The notes under the pieces are model-generated. The model was not told the DNA's origin and did no database searches. It worked only from the letters and a program-made list of their open reading frames with translations. From positions 1 to 8,444 of the forward strand of contig CAYFSJ010000038.1 in NCBI GenBank assembly GCA_964345765.1: a DNA stretch of 8,444 bases. Reading direction: 5' to 3'. Source of the stretch: DUUI01 sp964345765 (GTDB lineage Bacteria > Bacillota_I > Bacilli_A > Erysipelotrichales > Erysipelotrichaceae). Both the position numbers and the translations under genes were made by a program. Below are positions 1 through 6,019 of this stretch, one piece after another (positions within the stretch are counted from its first letter, which is position 1; each line of letters opens with the position of its first letter).

Positions 1-30
1 TGGAAGCTAAGAAAGAAACTAAAAGCATTA

Positions 31-54
31 AAAAAAGACCATTAGGTCTTTTTT
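31..54 (-). terminator. Intrinsic terminator of the pot operon, overlapping the potD stop codon
   Basis: A perfect 10-bp stem (AAAAAAGACC at 31-40 and GGTCTTTTTT at 45-54) encloses the 4-base loop ATTA. Read on the minus strand, the descending arm ends in six T, giving the expected U tract. The base of the stem lies inside the potD stop codon (53-55). The hairpin is symmetric, with A6 on one side and T6 on the other, so it could also end plus-strand transcription arriving from a gene to the left. Bases 1-30 hold no gene that can be identified. Confidence 0.85.
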
Positions 55-1102
55 AGTGTGCAGCTTTAATGGTTGTCCAGAGTTCAGACAAGACTTCACG
101 AGTCTGAGCATTGTATTTAAATTCTTCATGCTTATCATTTTCATAAGGTGTATAGGCATCATTACCCTCAAATAATCCACCTTCAGCAGTTACTTCATCA
201 TAAACATCTTGCACCACAGTACTATATCCAACATATTCAGTATTTGCCAAGGCAACATCATGTTCTAACATGAAGTTCATAAACTCATGAGCCAATGTTG
301 GGTTTTCAGCATTCTTAGGAATAACCATCGCATCTTGCCAGATATTTGATCCTTCTTGAGGAACATAATAGGCTAAGTTTTCATTTTCAGTCATAACATA
401 AGCAGCATCCCCAGAATACATCAAAGCAATATTCTTAGATTCAGAAATCATTTGGTCAATAACTTCATCACCAGCATAGACTGGATTCATATTGTTATTA
501 ACTTTTCTTAACCAGTCAGCCGCTTCATTAAGTTCATCTTCATTTTCAGTATTTAGTGAATAACCTAATGATTTTAAAGCAGGCACAAACGAGTCTCTCT
601 CAGAATCATACAAATAGATTTGACCACTATATTGTGTGTCATGAAGTAATTCCCATCCTAAGCTCTCAACTGTCGCAGGATCAACCTCTTGAGTGTTATA
701 AACAATCCCAAAGTCACCCCAGAAATAAGGAACTGAATATTCCATATTTGGATCATATTCCTTATTAAGTGTACGTTCCATCAAATTCTCAGTATTAGGA
801 ATCATCGCTAAATCAATCTCTTGTAGGAAATCTTCCTCAATTAACCGTTGAATCATATAATCACTCGGAATTAAGACATCATAACTAGCCCCAGCTTGAA
901 GTCTAGTATACATCGCCTCATTACTCTCAAACGTGTCATACACAACAGACGCATTAAACTGATTCTCAAAATCAGTAATAACTGACTCATCAATATATTC
1001 ACCCCAGTTATATACTTTTAGGGTTTGTTTATCAGATGAATCTGAAGAGCCGCATCCAACTAACAATAATAAAACAAATAAACTAATCAATGACTTTTTC
1101 AT
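53..1102 (-). CDS. potD: Spermidine/putrescine ABC transporter substrate-binding lipoprotein PotD
   Basis: This 349-aa extracytoplasmic solute-binding protein captures polyamines and delivers them to the PotB-PotC channel. The N terminus has the charged MKK, a hydrophobic stretch at residues 5-15 and a lipobox L14-V-G-C17, followed by a Ser/Asp-rich linker, so it should be lipid-anchored at Cys17. PotD hallmarks are the YNWGEY segment (31-36), PSDYM (79-83), the NIWQDAM segment with W255 and D257, matching the Trp/Asp pair that grips the polyamine in E. coli PotD, and VGYST (291-295). Family length is about 340-360 aa. The start at 1102 follows an AAAGGAAG ribosome site about six bases away, and overlaps the end of potC by 20 bp. 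It is the last gene of the operon. The DSERDSF segment (166-172) aligns with DDAREVF of E. coli, where one ligand-contacting Asp appears replaced by Ser, so exact substrate preference is uncertain. Confidence 0.95.
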   Translation of the reverse strand: MKKSLISLFVLLLLVGCGSSDSSDKQTLKVYNWGEYIDESVITDFENQFNASVVYDTFESNEAMYTRLQAGASYDVLIPSDYMIQRLIEEDFLQEIDLAMIPNTENLMERTLNKEYDPNMEYSVPYFWGDFGIVYNTQEVDPATVESLGWELLHDTQYSGQIYLYDSERDSFVPALKSLGYSLNTENEDELNEAADWLRKVNNNMNPVYAGDEVIDQMISESKNIALMYSGDAAYVMTENENLAYYVPQEGSNIWQDAMVIPKNAENPTLAHEFMNFMLEHDVALANTEYVGYSTVVQDVYDEVTAEGGLFEGNDAYTPYENDKHEEFKYNAQTREVLSELWTTIKAAH

Positions 1103-1892
1103 GCTTTCTTCCTTTCTCTCGAATAATCGGAATAATATTAACTAATAGTAAGACAATCGTAATCACCACAATCAACAAAGTTGATAAGGCATTAATTGTC
1201 GGATTAATTCTCTTAGACATGGTATAGACTAAGATGGAAATATTTCTTACGCCATTACCTGTCACAAAATATGATATCACAAAGTCATCAAATGACATCG
1301 TAAAAGCAATCAAAGCACCCGACACAATCGCCGGAATAATCTGAGGAACAATCACCTTCATAAGCGCTTGAGTTGGTGTAGCCCCCAAATCCATAGCTGC
1401 CTCGGTAATGTTCGGATCTAAATTACGAAGTTTTGGTAGAATACTCAAAATAACATATGGAATACAAAAGGCTATATGTGCTAGAAGCATTGTCATATAA
1501 CCTGCCTCAAGTTGAATAAAAACAAACAGTAACATCCAACCTATAGCAGTAACAATCTCTGGATTCATAATAGGGAAATCATTGATGACCAAAAACGCTT
1601 CTCTAAGTACTTTTCTTGATTTTGATAAACCAATCGCAGTAATGGTCCCAACAATCGTAGAAATAATTGTGGCAATAACCGCAATACTAACCGACACCCA
1701 AACAGCACTAACAACATCTCTAGATTCCCAAAGTTGTTCATACCAACGAAGTGAGAACCCTTCAAAGACAGACAATGAACGTGATGAGTTAAAACTAAAG
1801 AAAATCATAATTAGGATCGGTAGATAGAAGAAACCTAACATTAAGCCAATCGATAAATTCGATAGCCACTTTCTTTCCTTTAAACCAACCAT
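1083..1892 (-). CDS. potC: Spermidine/putrescine ABC transporter permease PotC
   Basis: This 269-aa inner-membrane permease is one half of the polyamine channel. About six hydrophobic segments can be seen (roughly 15-35, 62-88, 105-128, 133-155, 185-207 and 236-257). The cytoplasmic EAA loop that docks onto the ATPase is well kept: E164-AAMDLG-170, followed by ALMKVIVPQIIPAIVSG. The motif FTMSFDDFVISYFVTG (197-212) is typical of PotC rather than PotB. The gene begins 2 bp after potB and runs 20 bp into potD, so translation is probably coupled. The ribosome site is a weak G-rich run (GGGGG about nine bases upstream), but no other start codon is available near the N terminus. Length matches the family (about 255-270 aa). 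Confidence 0.95.
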   Translation of the reverse strand: MVGLKERKWLSNLSIGLMLGFFYLPILIMIFFSFNSSRSLSVFEGFSLRWYEQLWESRDVVSAVWVSVSIAVIATIISTIVGTITAIGLSKSRKVLREAFLVINDFPIMNPEIVTAIGWMLLFVFIQLEAGYMTMLLAHIAFCIPYVILSILPKLRNLDPNITEAAMDLGATPTQALMKVIVPQIIPAIVSGALIAFTMSFDDFVISYFVTGNGVRNISILVYTMSKRINPTINALSTLLIVVITIVLLLVNIIPIIREKGRKHEKVID

Positions 1893-1894
1893 AA

Positions 1895-2740
1895 CTAAAC
1901 CCCCGCAACAACAGAACGTTGTTCTTCAATATTTCTATCAACACGCTTAGTAATATACATCGAAATAATGATAATAATGGTCATAATCAATGAAACCGCC
2001 GAACCAAAGTTCCAATTTCCTATTGAAATAAACTGGTGTTCAATCAGGTTACCAATCAACATGTATGAACCTCCACCTAATAAACGCGGAATAACAAAAC
2101 TTGAAACAGCCGGTAAGAACACCAATGTAACACCCGTAATAACACCTGGTAGTGATAATGGGAAGATGACTTTTCTAAAGGTTTGACGCCAATTTGCCCC
2201 TAAGTCATAGGCAGCCACAATTAAATTTTGATCTAATTTCGACAACTGTGTATAAATACTCAAAATCATAAATGGCAAGTAACTATACACCATCCCAATT
2301 AATACAGCTGTATCTGTATACATAATCTCAACCGTTGGTAAATTAAGTGAACTCAACAAGTTATTAAGGATTCCATTCTTTGACAAGATGGACACCCACG
2401 CATATGTACGAATTAACATATTAATCCACATTGGCATTGTCACTAATAGGATTAATAGCATTTGAGCCCGTTCACTCTTTCGAGAGATAAAATAAGCAAT
2501 CGGATATCCTAGTAATAAACATAAAACCGTTGTAATTAAAGCAATTGTTAATGACTTCCATAAGATACTAAAATACACCGGATCTAAAAAACGTGTAAAG
2601 TTTTCAAGGGTCAACCTGAAGGTAACCACTTGATTTCCAGCCGTACTAAAGCCGTATAAAGTAATTAAGAATAATGGGATGATGATAAAAATAAACATCC
2701 ATGCCCCATAAGGCCAAATTAATTTTTGAAATGTCTTCAT
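1895..2740 (-). CDS. potB: Spermidine/putrescine ABC transporter permease PotB
   Basis: This 281-aa membrane protein forms the second half of the polyamine channel with PotC. It shows about six hydrophobic segments (near 12-32, 62-85, 95-118, 144-165, 196-218 and 247-265) and the binding-protein-dependent permease signature, with the EAA loop at V175-AAYDLG-181 followed by WRQTFRKVIFPLSLPGVITG. The stretch PMWINMLIRTYAW (103-115) and the SSFVIPRLLGGG block (213-224) are characteristic of PotB. It starts 1 bp after the potA stop; a GGAG element lies about ten bases upstream inside the end of potA. The C terminus has no extra domain. The gene order A-B-C-D supports assignment as PotB. Confidence 0.95.
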   Translation of the reverse strand: MKTFQKLIWPYGAWMFIFIIIPLFLITLYGFSTAGNQVVTFRLTLENFTRFLDPVYFSILWKSLTIALITTVLCLLLGYPIAYFISRKSERAQMLLILLVTMPMWINMLIRTYAWVSILSKNGILNNLLSSLNLPTVEIMYTDTAVLIGMVYSYLPFMILSIYTQLSKLDQNLIVAAYDLGANWRQTFRKVIFPLSLPGVITGVTLVFLPAVSSFVIPRLLGGGSYMLIGNLIEHQFISIGNWNFGSAVSLIMTIIIIISMYITKRVDRNIEEQRSVVAGV

Positions 2741-2741
2741 C

Positions 2742-3785
2742 TTAATAAGTCTCCAAAGTCCACATCACATGAATATCTTCTGGTGTAAAAGCTAAGGCTA
2801 CTTCACGACCTACTTCATAGAGGTCTGTATTGTGTACAAGATAGTGCGATTGATCAGTCTCAACCACATATTCATAGTGGACACCCTTAAATAAGAGTGA
2901 TTTAATGATTCCATCAAATACTCCCTGTCCTTTAGGCATAATATCAATATCTTCAGGTCGAATCACAATATCAACTTCTTGGTCTTCACCAAATCCATAG
3001 TCGACACAATCATGAACTTTACCATCAAAGAATACTTTATAATCTTCAATCATTTTACCTTCAACGATATTGGATTCACCGATGAATTCAGCAACAAATC
3101 GATTTTCTGGTTCATTGTAAATATCAATTGGAGTCCCAATTTGTTGGATTTCCCCCTGATTCATTACCACAACTTTATCACTCATAGTGAGCGCTTCTTC
3201 TTGGTCATGAGTAACATAGATAAAGGTAATTCCTACTTCTTCTTGAATCTTTTTAAGTTCAATCTGCATTTCTTTTCTAAGCTTTAAGTCTAAGGCGCCT
3301 AGTGGTTCATCTAATAATAGAACCATCGGTTCATTGACTAAGGCTCTAGCAATCGCAACACGTTGTTGTTGTCCACCCGATAATAGTGTAACAGCACGAT
3401 CTTGATAACCATCTAAGTTGACCAGTTTTAACATCCGCTCAACTTTTTGTTTAATGACTTCTTCACTGGTCTTTTTGATCCGTAAACCAAAAGCAATATT
3501 ATCAAACACATTCATATGTGGAAACAGTGCATAACGTTGGAAAACCGTATTAATTTCTCTTTTATAAGCAGGTACATTTGAGATTTCGATATCTTCAAAA
3601 TAAACCTGACCTTCTGTTTGGTCTAAAAACCCGCCCAATATTCTTAAAAGCGTTGTTTTACCACAACCACTTGGACCTAATAAGGTCACAAACTCATTTT
3701 CATTAATATCTAAATTAATGCCTTTTAGGACAAGTTGTCCATCAAAGTCCTTTACTATATTTTTAAATTGAATTAGTTTTTTCAT
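2742..3785 (-). CDS. potA: Spermidine/putrescine ABC transporter ATP-binding protein PotA
   Basis: This 347-aa cytoplasmic ATPase powers polyamine import. All ABC motifs are intact: Walker A GPSGCGKT (37-44), Q-loop Q83 in FQRYALFPHMNVF, signature LSGGQ (135-139), Walker B LLLDE (156-160), D-loop GALD and switch H193 in THDQEEA. A C-terminal TOBE-type regulatory region follows (about 240-345), including VIRPEDI (274-280), as in PotA/MalK-type ATPases. The start at 3785 is preceded by AGGAG (3792-3796), a ribosome site that overlaps the TAG stop of the regulator gene, leaving a 9-bp gap. The Q-loop reads FQRYALFPHM where FQSYALFPHM is more usual, a conservative change. It is the second gene of the pot operon. 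Confidence 0.97.
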   Translation of the reverse strand: MKKLIQFKNIVKDFDGQLVLKGINLDINENEFVTLLGPSGCGKTTLLRILGGFLDQTEGQVYFEDIEISNVPAYKREINTVFQRYALFPHMNVFDNIAFGLRIKKTSEEVIKQKVERMLKLVNLDGYQDRAVTLLSGGQQQRVAIARALVNEPMVLLLDEPLGALDLKLRKEMQIELKKIQEEVGITFIYVTHDQEEALTMSDKVVVMNQGEIQQIGTPIDIYNEPENRFVAEFIGESNIVEGKMIEDYKVFFDGKVHDCVDYGFGEDQEVDIVIRPEDIDIMPKGQGVFDGIIKSLLFKGVHYEYVVETDQSHYLVHNTDLYEVGREVALAFTPEDIHVMWTLETY

Positions 3786-3794
3786 CTTTCTCTC

Positions 3795-4331
3795 CTAGAA
3801 TATTGGTGGGGTCGTAACCCATATCACTTGAGCATGATTGGATTGGTTTGGGTTTTTAAGGCGATGTGCTTTATTGCCCTTTAAATAGAAGGTATCCCCT
3901 TTTTTTAAAGTTTGGCTAAAGCCATCAAACTCTAACTGTATTTTACCCTTTAGGACATATCCAAATTCTTGTCCACTATGAGGTTCAATTAATTGGGAAT
4001 AACCATTGGGTGCAATCTCAATTAGAATGGGTTCCATATCATTTTTTTGTGCATTAGGGACAATCCAATGGATGGTATAATCTGATTGTTTATCAATAAA
4101 GAAGTCTTGTGTCGAAAATACAATTTGTTCATCTTTTTCTTTCGCAAAGAACTGTTCTAAATCAACACCAAGCGCCTCTGTAATATCTGCCAAAGTCGCA
4201 ATTGAAGGTGACGTCAAATCATTTTCAAGCTGAGACAAGAAGCCTTTTGATAATTCAGTACGACTCGCTAATTCCTCTAGTGTCAATGAGTTCTTTAAGC
4301 GGAATTCCTTAATCCTTTGACCTATTTTCAT
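3795..4331 (-). CDS. XRE-family regulator with C-terminal cupin domain, likely repressor of the pot operon
   Basis: This 178-aa protein has an N-terminal Cro/C1-type helix-turn-helix (about 6-60, with LTLEELASRTELSKGFLSQLEN at the core) joined to a small cupin domain (about 103-173). Cupin features include EIAPNG, H118 and E122, the GYVLKGKIQLEF strand, KKGDTFYL and H156. The tail WVTTPPIF is common in XRE-cupin regulators that precede potABCD in Gram-positive bacteria. This architecture is that of E. coli PuuR, which senses putrescine. By inference this protein represses its own operon when polyamines are plentiful. GGAGG (4336-4340) sits four bases upstream of the ATG, supporting the start. 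It leads the operon, 9 bp before potA, and the dyads just upstream are candidate operators. The effector is inferred, not shown. Confidence 0.9.
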   Translation of the reverse strand: MKIGQRIKEFRLKNSLTLEELASRTELSKGFLSQLENDLTSPSIATLADITEALGVDLEQFFAKEKDEQIVFSTQDFFIDKQSDYTIHWIVPNAQKNDMEPILIEIAPNGYSQLIEPHSGQEFGYVLKGKIQLEFDGFSQTLKKGDTFYLKGNKAHRLKNPNQSNHAQVIWVTTPPIF

Positions 4332-4342
4332 AAACCCTCCAT

Positions 4343-4442
4343 AGTTTAGTAAAAGTAAACAAAATAAATAGCTTTACTAAACTCACAAGGTTTATTATAC
4401 ATTTTCTCAAAACAATTACAACTATATTAAACAAAAAGTTTA
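4343..4442. promoter_or_regulatory. Dyad cluster, candidate operator of the regulator-pot operon
   Basis: Three GTTTA/TAAAC dyads flank and overlap the promoter: GTTTA-N7-TAAAC at 4344-4360, TAAAC-N7-GTTTA at 4378-4394 (touching the -10 and the predicted start of transcription), and TAAAC-N5-GTTTA at 4428-4442 (just upstream of the -35). The first two are also linked as a longer inverted repeat with perfect 11-base arms, AGTTTAGTAAA at 4343-4353 and TTTACTAAACT at 4373-4383. The position suits repressor binding by the XRE-cupin protein. The AT-rich background makes short matches likely, and the long arms could instead fold as an mRNA hairpin ending two bases before the Shine-Dalgarno. Confidence 0.55.
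4394..4421 (-). promoter_or_regulatory. Promoter of the regulator-potABCD operon
   Basis: On the minus strand a perfect -10, TATAAT (4399 to 4394), lies 16 bases from TTGTAA (4421 to 4416), a 4/6 match to the -35 TTGACA. Transcription should start near 4387, giving a leader of about 55 bases that contains one candidate operator dyad and the ribosome site. Confidence 0.65.
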
Positions 4443-4454
4443 CTATTTGAAAAC

Positions 4455-4485
4455 AAAAAAAGAGATGTGACTCGCACATCCCCTT
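4455..4485 (-). terminator. Intrinsic terminator of trxA
   Basis: Read on the minus strand, AAGGGGATGTG pairs with CACATCTCTTT around a 5-base loop (4470-4474). The core GATGTG/CACATC is perfect, and the outer pairs include two G-U wobbles. It runs straight into a tract of seven T (minus strand, 4461 to 4455). It begins 12 bases after the trxA stop and separates trxA from the pot promoter. Confidence 0.9.
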
Positions 4486-4496
4486 CAATTGAACTT

Positions 4497-4802
4497 TTAT
4501 TTATGTCTTGAGTAGAAGTCGATTAGATTTGGTTTAGGTACAAACCCTACTAATTGATCAACTTTTTGACCATCTTTAAATAAAACTAAAGTTGGAATTG
4601 ACATAACACCATAACGTTGAGCTAGTACTCCTTGTTCATCAACATTGACTTTAACAATATTTAGGTCTTGTTCTTCACTATCAATTTCTTCTAAGACTGG
4701 AGCAATCATCTTACAAGGACCACACCAATCAGCGTAGAAATCAACTAATACTAATCCATCTTTAGTAAGTTCTTCAAAATTTAATTCAGTAGCTTGTTTC
4801 AT
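4497..4802 (-). CDS. trxA: Thioredoxin
   Basis: This 101-aa thioredoxin is a cytoplasmic disulfide reductant that serves reductases such as ribonucleotide reductase and is recharged by thioredoxin reductase. The redox motif W26-C27-G-P-C30-K31 is intact, preceded by VLVDFYADW, and the cis-proline P70 lies in MSIPTLVLFKDG. The GFVPK segment near the C terminus replaces the usual VGA/VGF region without loss. Length is slightly under the usual 103-108 aa. The start at 4802 is fixed by AGGAGG (4811-4816) eight bases upstream. It lies 54 bp after the HAD gene on the same strand, with an extended -10 promoter in the gap and a strong terminator downstream, so it can be transcribed alone, although no terminator prevents read-through from the nagA operon. 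Confidence 0.97.
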   Translation of the reverse strand: MKQATELNFEELTKDGLVLVDFYADWCGPCKMIAPVLEEIDSEEQDLNIVKVNVDEQGVLAQRYGVMSIPTLVLFKDGQKVDQLVGFVPKPNLIDFYSRHK

Positions 4803-4827
4803 ATAAAAGTCCTCCTTTAATGGTTAT

Positions 4828-4836
4828 ATTATATCA
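4828..4836 (-). promoter_or_regulatory. Extended -10 promoter of trxA
   Basis: On the minus strand TGATATAAT (4836 to 4828) is a perfect extended -10 (TGnTATAAT). The -35 region, which would fall near 4856-4851, is poor, as is common for extended -10 promoters. It sits in the short gap between the HAD gene and trxA, so the leader would be about 20 bases long. Confidence 0.65.
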
Positions 4837-4856
4837 TTTGGTATTTTTAAATCATT

Positions 4857-5750
4857 TCATATGACTTGATACTTCTTAAGAGCATGAACAATACCATTAC
4901 TCTCATTATCAAGGGTCACATCCATAGCCACTAGTTTGACGGAGTCCATCGCATTTCCCATCGCAATCCCTATTTTAGCTTTTGAAATCATTTCAATATC
5001 ATTCTCTGCATCACCAAAAGCAATGATGCTTTCTAAACCAAACCCTAAAAAATCACGAGCCATTTCAATGCCGGATGCTTTAGAAACATTCAGTGGCATA
5101 ATATCAGCCCACACTCTTGATATCTTAACAATATTGGCCTCTTCTTCAAAATAAGAACGCATCTTAAATAAGGTTTTATCCATCGCCGTCTCAGTTCCTA
5201 TTTGAATCAATCCACATTTTTGAACCGAAGTAATTAATTTAGAAGAGTCGGAGATAATTTCAAACATGGCATCGGGACTAAATCGGAAATCACCAAACAG
5301 AGTGAAGTTGATCTGTCTTTTTTGAGATCGACGCTTACGATAGCGCGCAAAATAGTAAAACGGCATCCCAAATCGCATTTTCTTAGGCACATAAAATTGA
5401 AAGCCTGCTAGCGACTCAAAAGTAATAATCTTTCCATGGGCTTTTCCATATTGATAGATTTTATGAGTTAGTTCCTTGGATAATCCAGGTGCTTCTCTTT
5501 TTTCCTTGGTCTTTGTGTTATAAACCTCTAAGCCATTTAAACAAATTACAATCCCCTCATACTTAGGCATTTCTAATTGTTCAATAATCTCTTCAAGCAT
5601 GAAATATGAGCGTGACGAAGCCAGGATTAAAGTAATCCCTTCTTGTTGCGCTTTAATCAGCGTTCTTTGAGTCTCCCTCATTATCTTTTTATCTTTCGTT
5701 AATAAGGTACCATCTAAGTCACAGACGATGGCTTTGATTTGTTGGCTCAT
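4857..5750 (-). CDS. Cof-type HAD-superfamily phosphatase
   Basis: This 297-aa haloacid-dehalogenase-fold hydrolase belongs to the Cof/YidA-like subfamily, which removes phosphate from sugar phosphates, nucleotides or cofactors. Motif I is D11-LDGT with nucleophile D11 and acid/base D13. Motif II is the Ser in LILASSRS (S45 or S46, where ATGR is commoner), motif III is K224 in VSKASGIE, and motif IV is GDAEND (246-251) binding Mg2+. A C2-type cap lies between (about 85-195) and carries a strongly basic patch, ARYRKRRSQKR (135-145). The start codon overlaps the stop of the upstream small gene as ATGA, so translation is coupled; the nearest GA-rich element (GAGGGAG) is about 13 bases away, longer than ideal. 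Placement in the nagA operon suggests, but does not show, a phosphosugar substrate. The specific substrate cannot be told. Confidence 0.88.
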   Translation of the reverse strand: MSQQIKAIVCDLDGTLLTKDKKIMRETQRTLIKAQQEGITLILASSRSYFMLEEIIEQLEMPKYEGIVICLNGLEVYNTKTKEKREAPGLSKELTHKIYQYGKAHGKIITFESLAGFQFYVPKKMRFGMPFYYFARYRKRRSQKRQINFTLFGDFRFSPDAMFEIISDSSKLITSVQKCGLIQIGTETAMDKTLFKMRSYFEEEANIVKISRVWADIMPLNVSKASGIEMARDFLGFGLESIIAFGDAENDIEMISKAKIGIAMGNAMDSVKLVAMDVTLDNESNGIVHALKKYQVI

Positions 5751-6019
5751 AAAATAAGTTGTGCTCCCTCTTTATCAACAAGAACAGTCAAATTAGGATG
5801 GGTCTGTACCAATGTGATTGGCTTCTTCTCATTAGGACGACTATTCACAAGCTGACTTACTAACTGTGCTTGATTTTGTCCACTAGCCACAACCACGACA
5901 GACTCATGTTTTAATAATTCATCCATCTCTATTTCTTGTAAATCTGAAATATCATAGACGGCTGAACCCGTTAATAAATCATTTAAATTTTTAATCTCTT
6001 TATCTATATAGACTTTCAT
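5747..6019 (-). CDS. Small protein resembling the C-terminal part of glucosamine-6-phosphate deaminase (NagB)
   Basis: This is a 90-aa protein. Residues 34-90 look like the end of NagB: VVVVASGQNQAQLV (41-54) corresponds to the family's ILLLxSGxxKAxxV strand-helix, and QTHPNLTVLVDKEGAQL (72-88) to its LQxHPNVTVIVDxEAAxL terminus. Residues 1-33 were not recognised. The NagB sugar-binding and catalytic segments (the Asp, His and Glu equivalent to E. coli D72, D141, H143 and E148) lie earlier in the family and are absent, so deaminase activity is not expected. The Met at 6019 is chosen because it forms TAATG with the lipid kinase stop; the frame stays open 60 bases further upstream, but that stretch overlaps the kinase. 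It ends in ATGA with the HAD start. It may be a decayed nagB kept in frame, or a small binding or regulatory protein. Confidence 0.7.
   Translation of the reverse strand: MKVYIDKEIKNLNDLLTGSAVYDISDLQEIEMDELLKHESVVVVASGQNQAQLVSQLVNSRPNEKKPITLVQTHPNLTVLVDKEGAQLIL

Noticed and set aside
1..56. Possible 3' end of a plus-strand gene entering from the left (frames ending at 8-10, 43-45 or 54-56)
   Set aside because: Too little sequence is present to choose a frame or recognise a protein, so no gene is called.
2979..3287. Open frame of 102 codons on the plus strand opposite potA
   Set aside because: It is antisense to an intact PotA with all ABC motifs; the Phe/Asn-rich composition is what the complement of potA codons gives.
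4331..4342. A four-codon upstream frame (ATG GAG GGT TTA TGA) whose stop overlaps the start of the XRE-cupin gene
   Set aside because: Its ATG is formed by bases at the Shine-Dalgarno itself and it has no ribosome site of its own, so chance is the simplest explanation.
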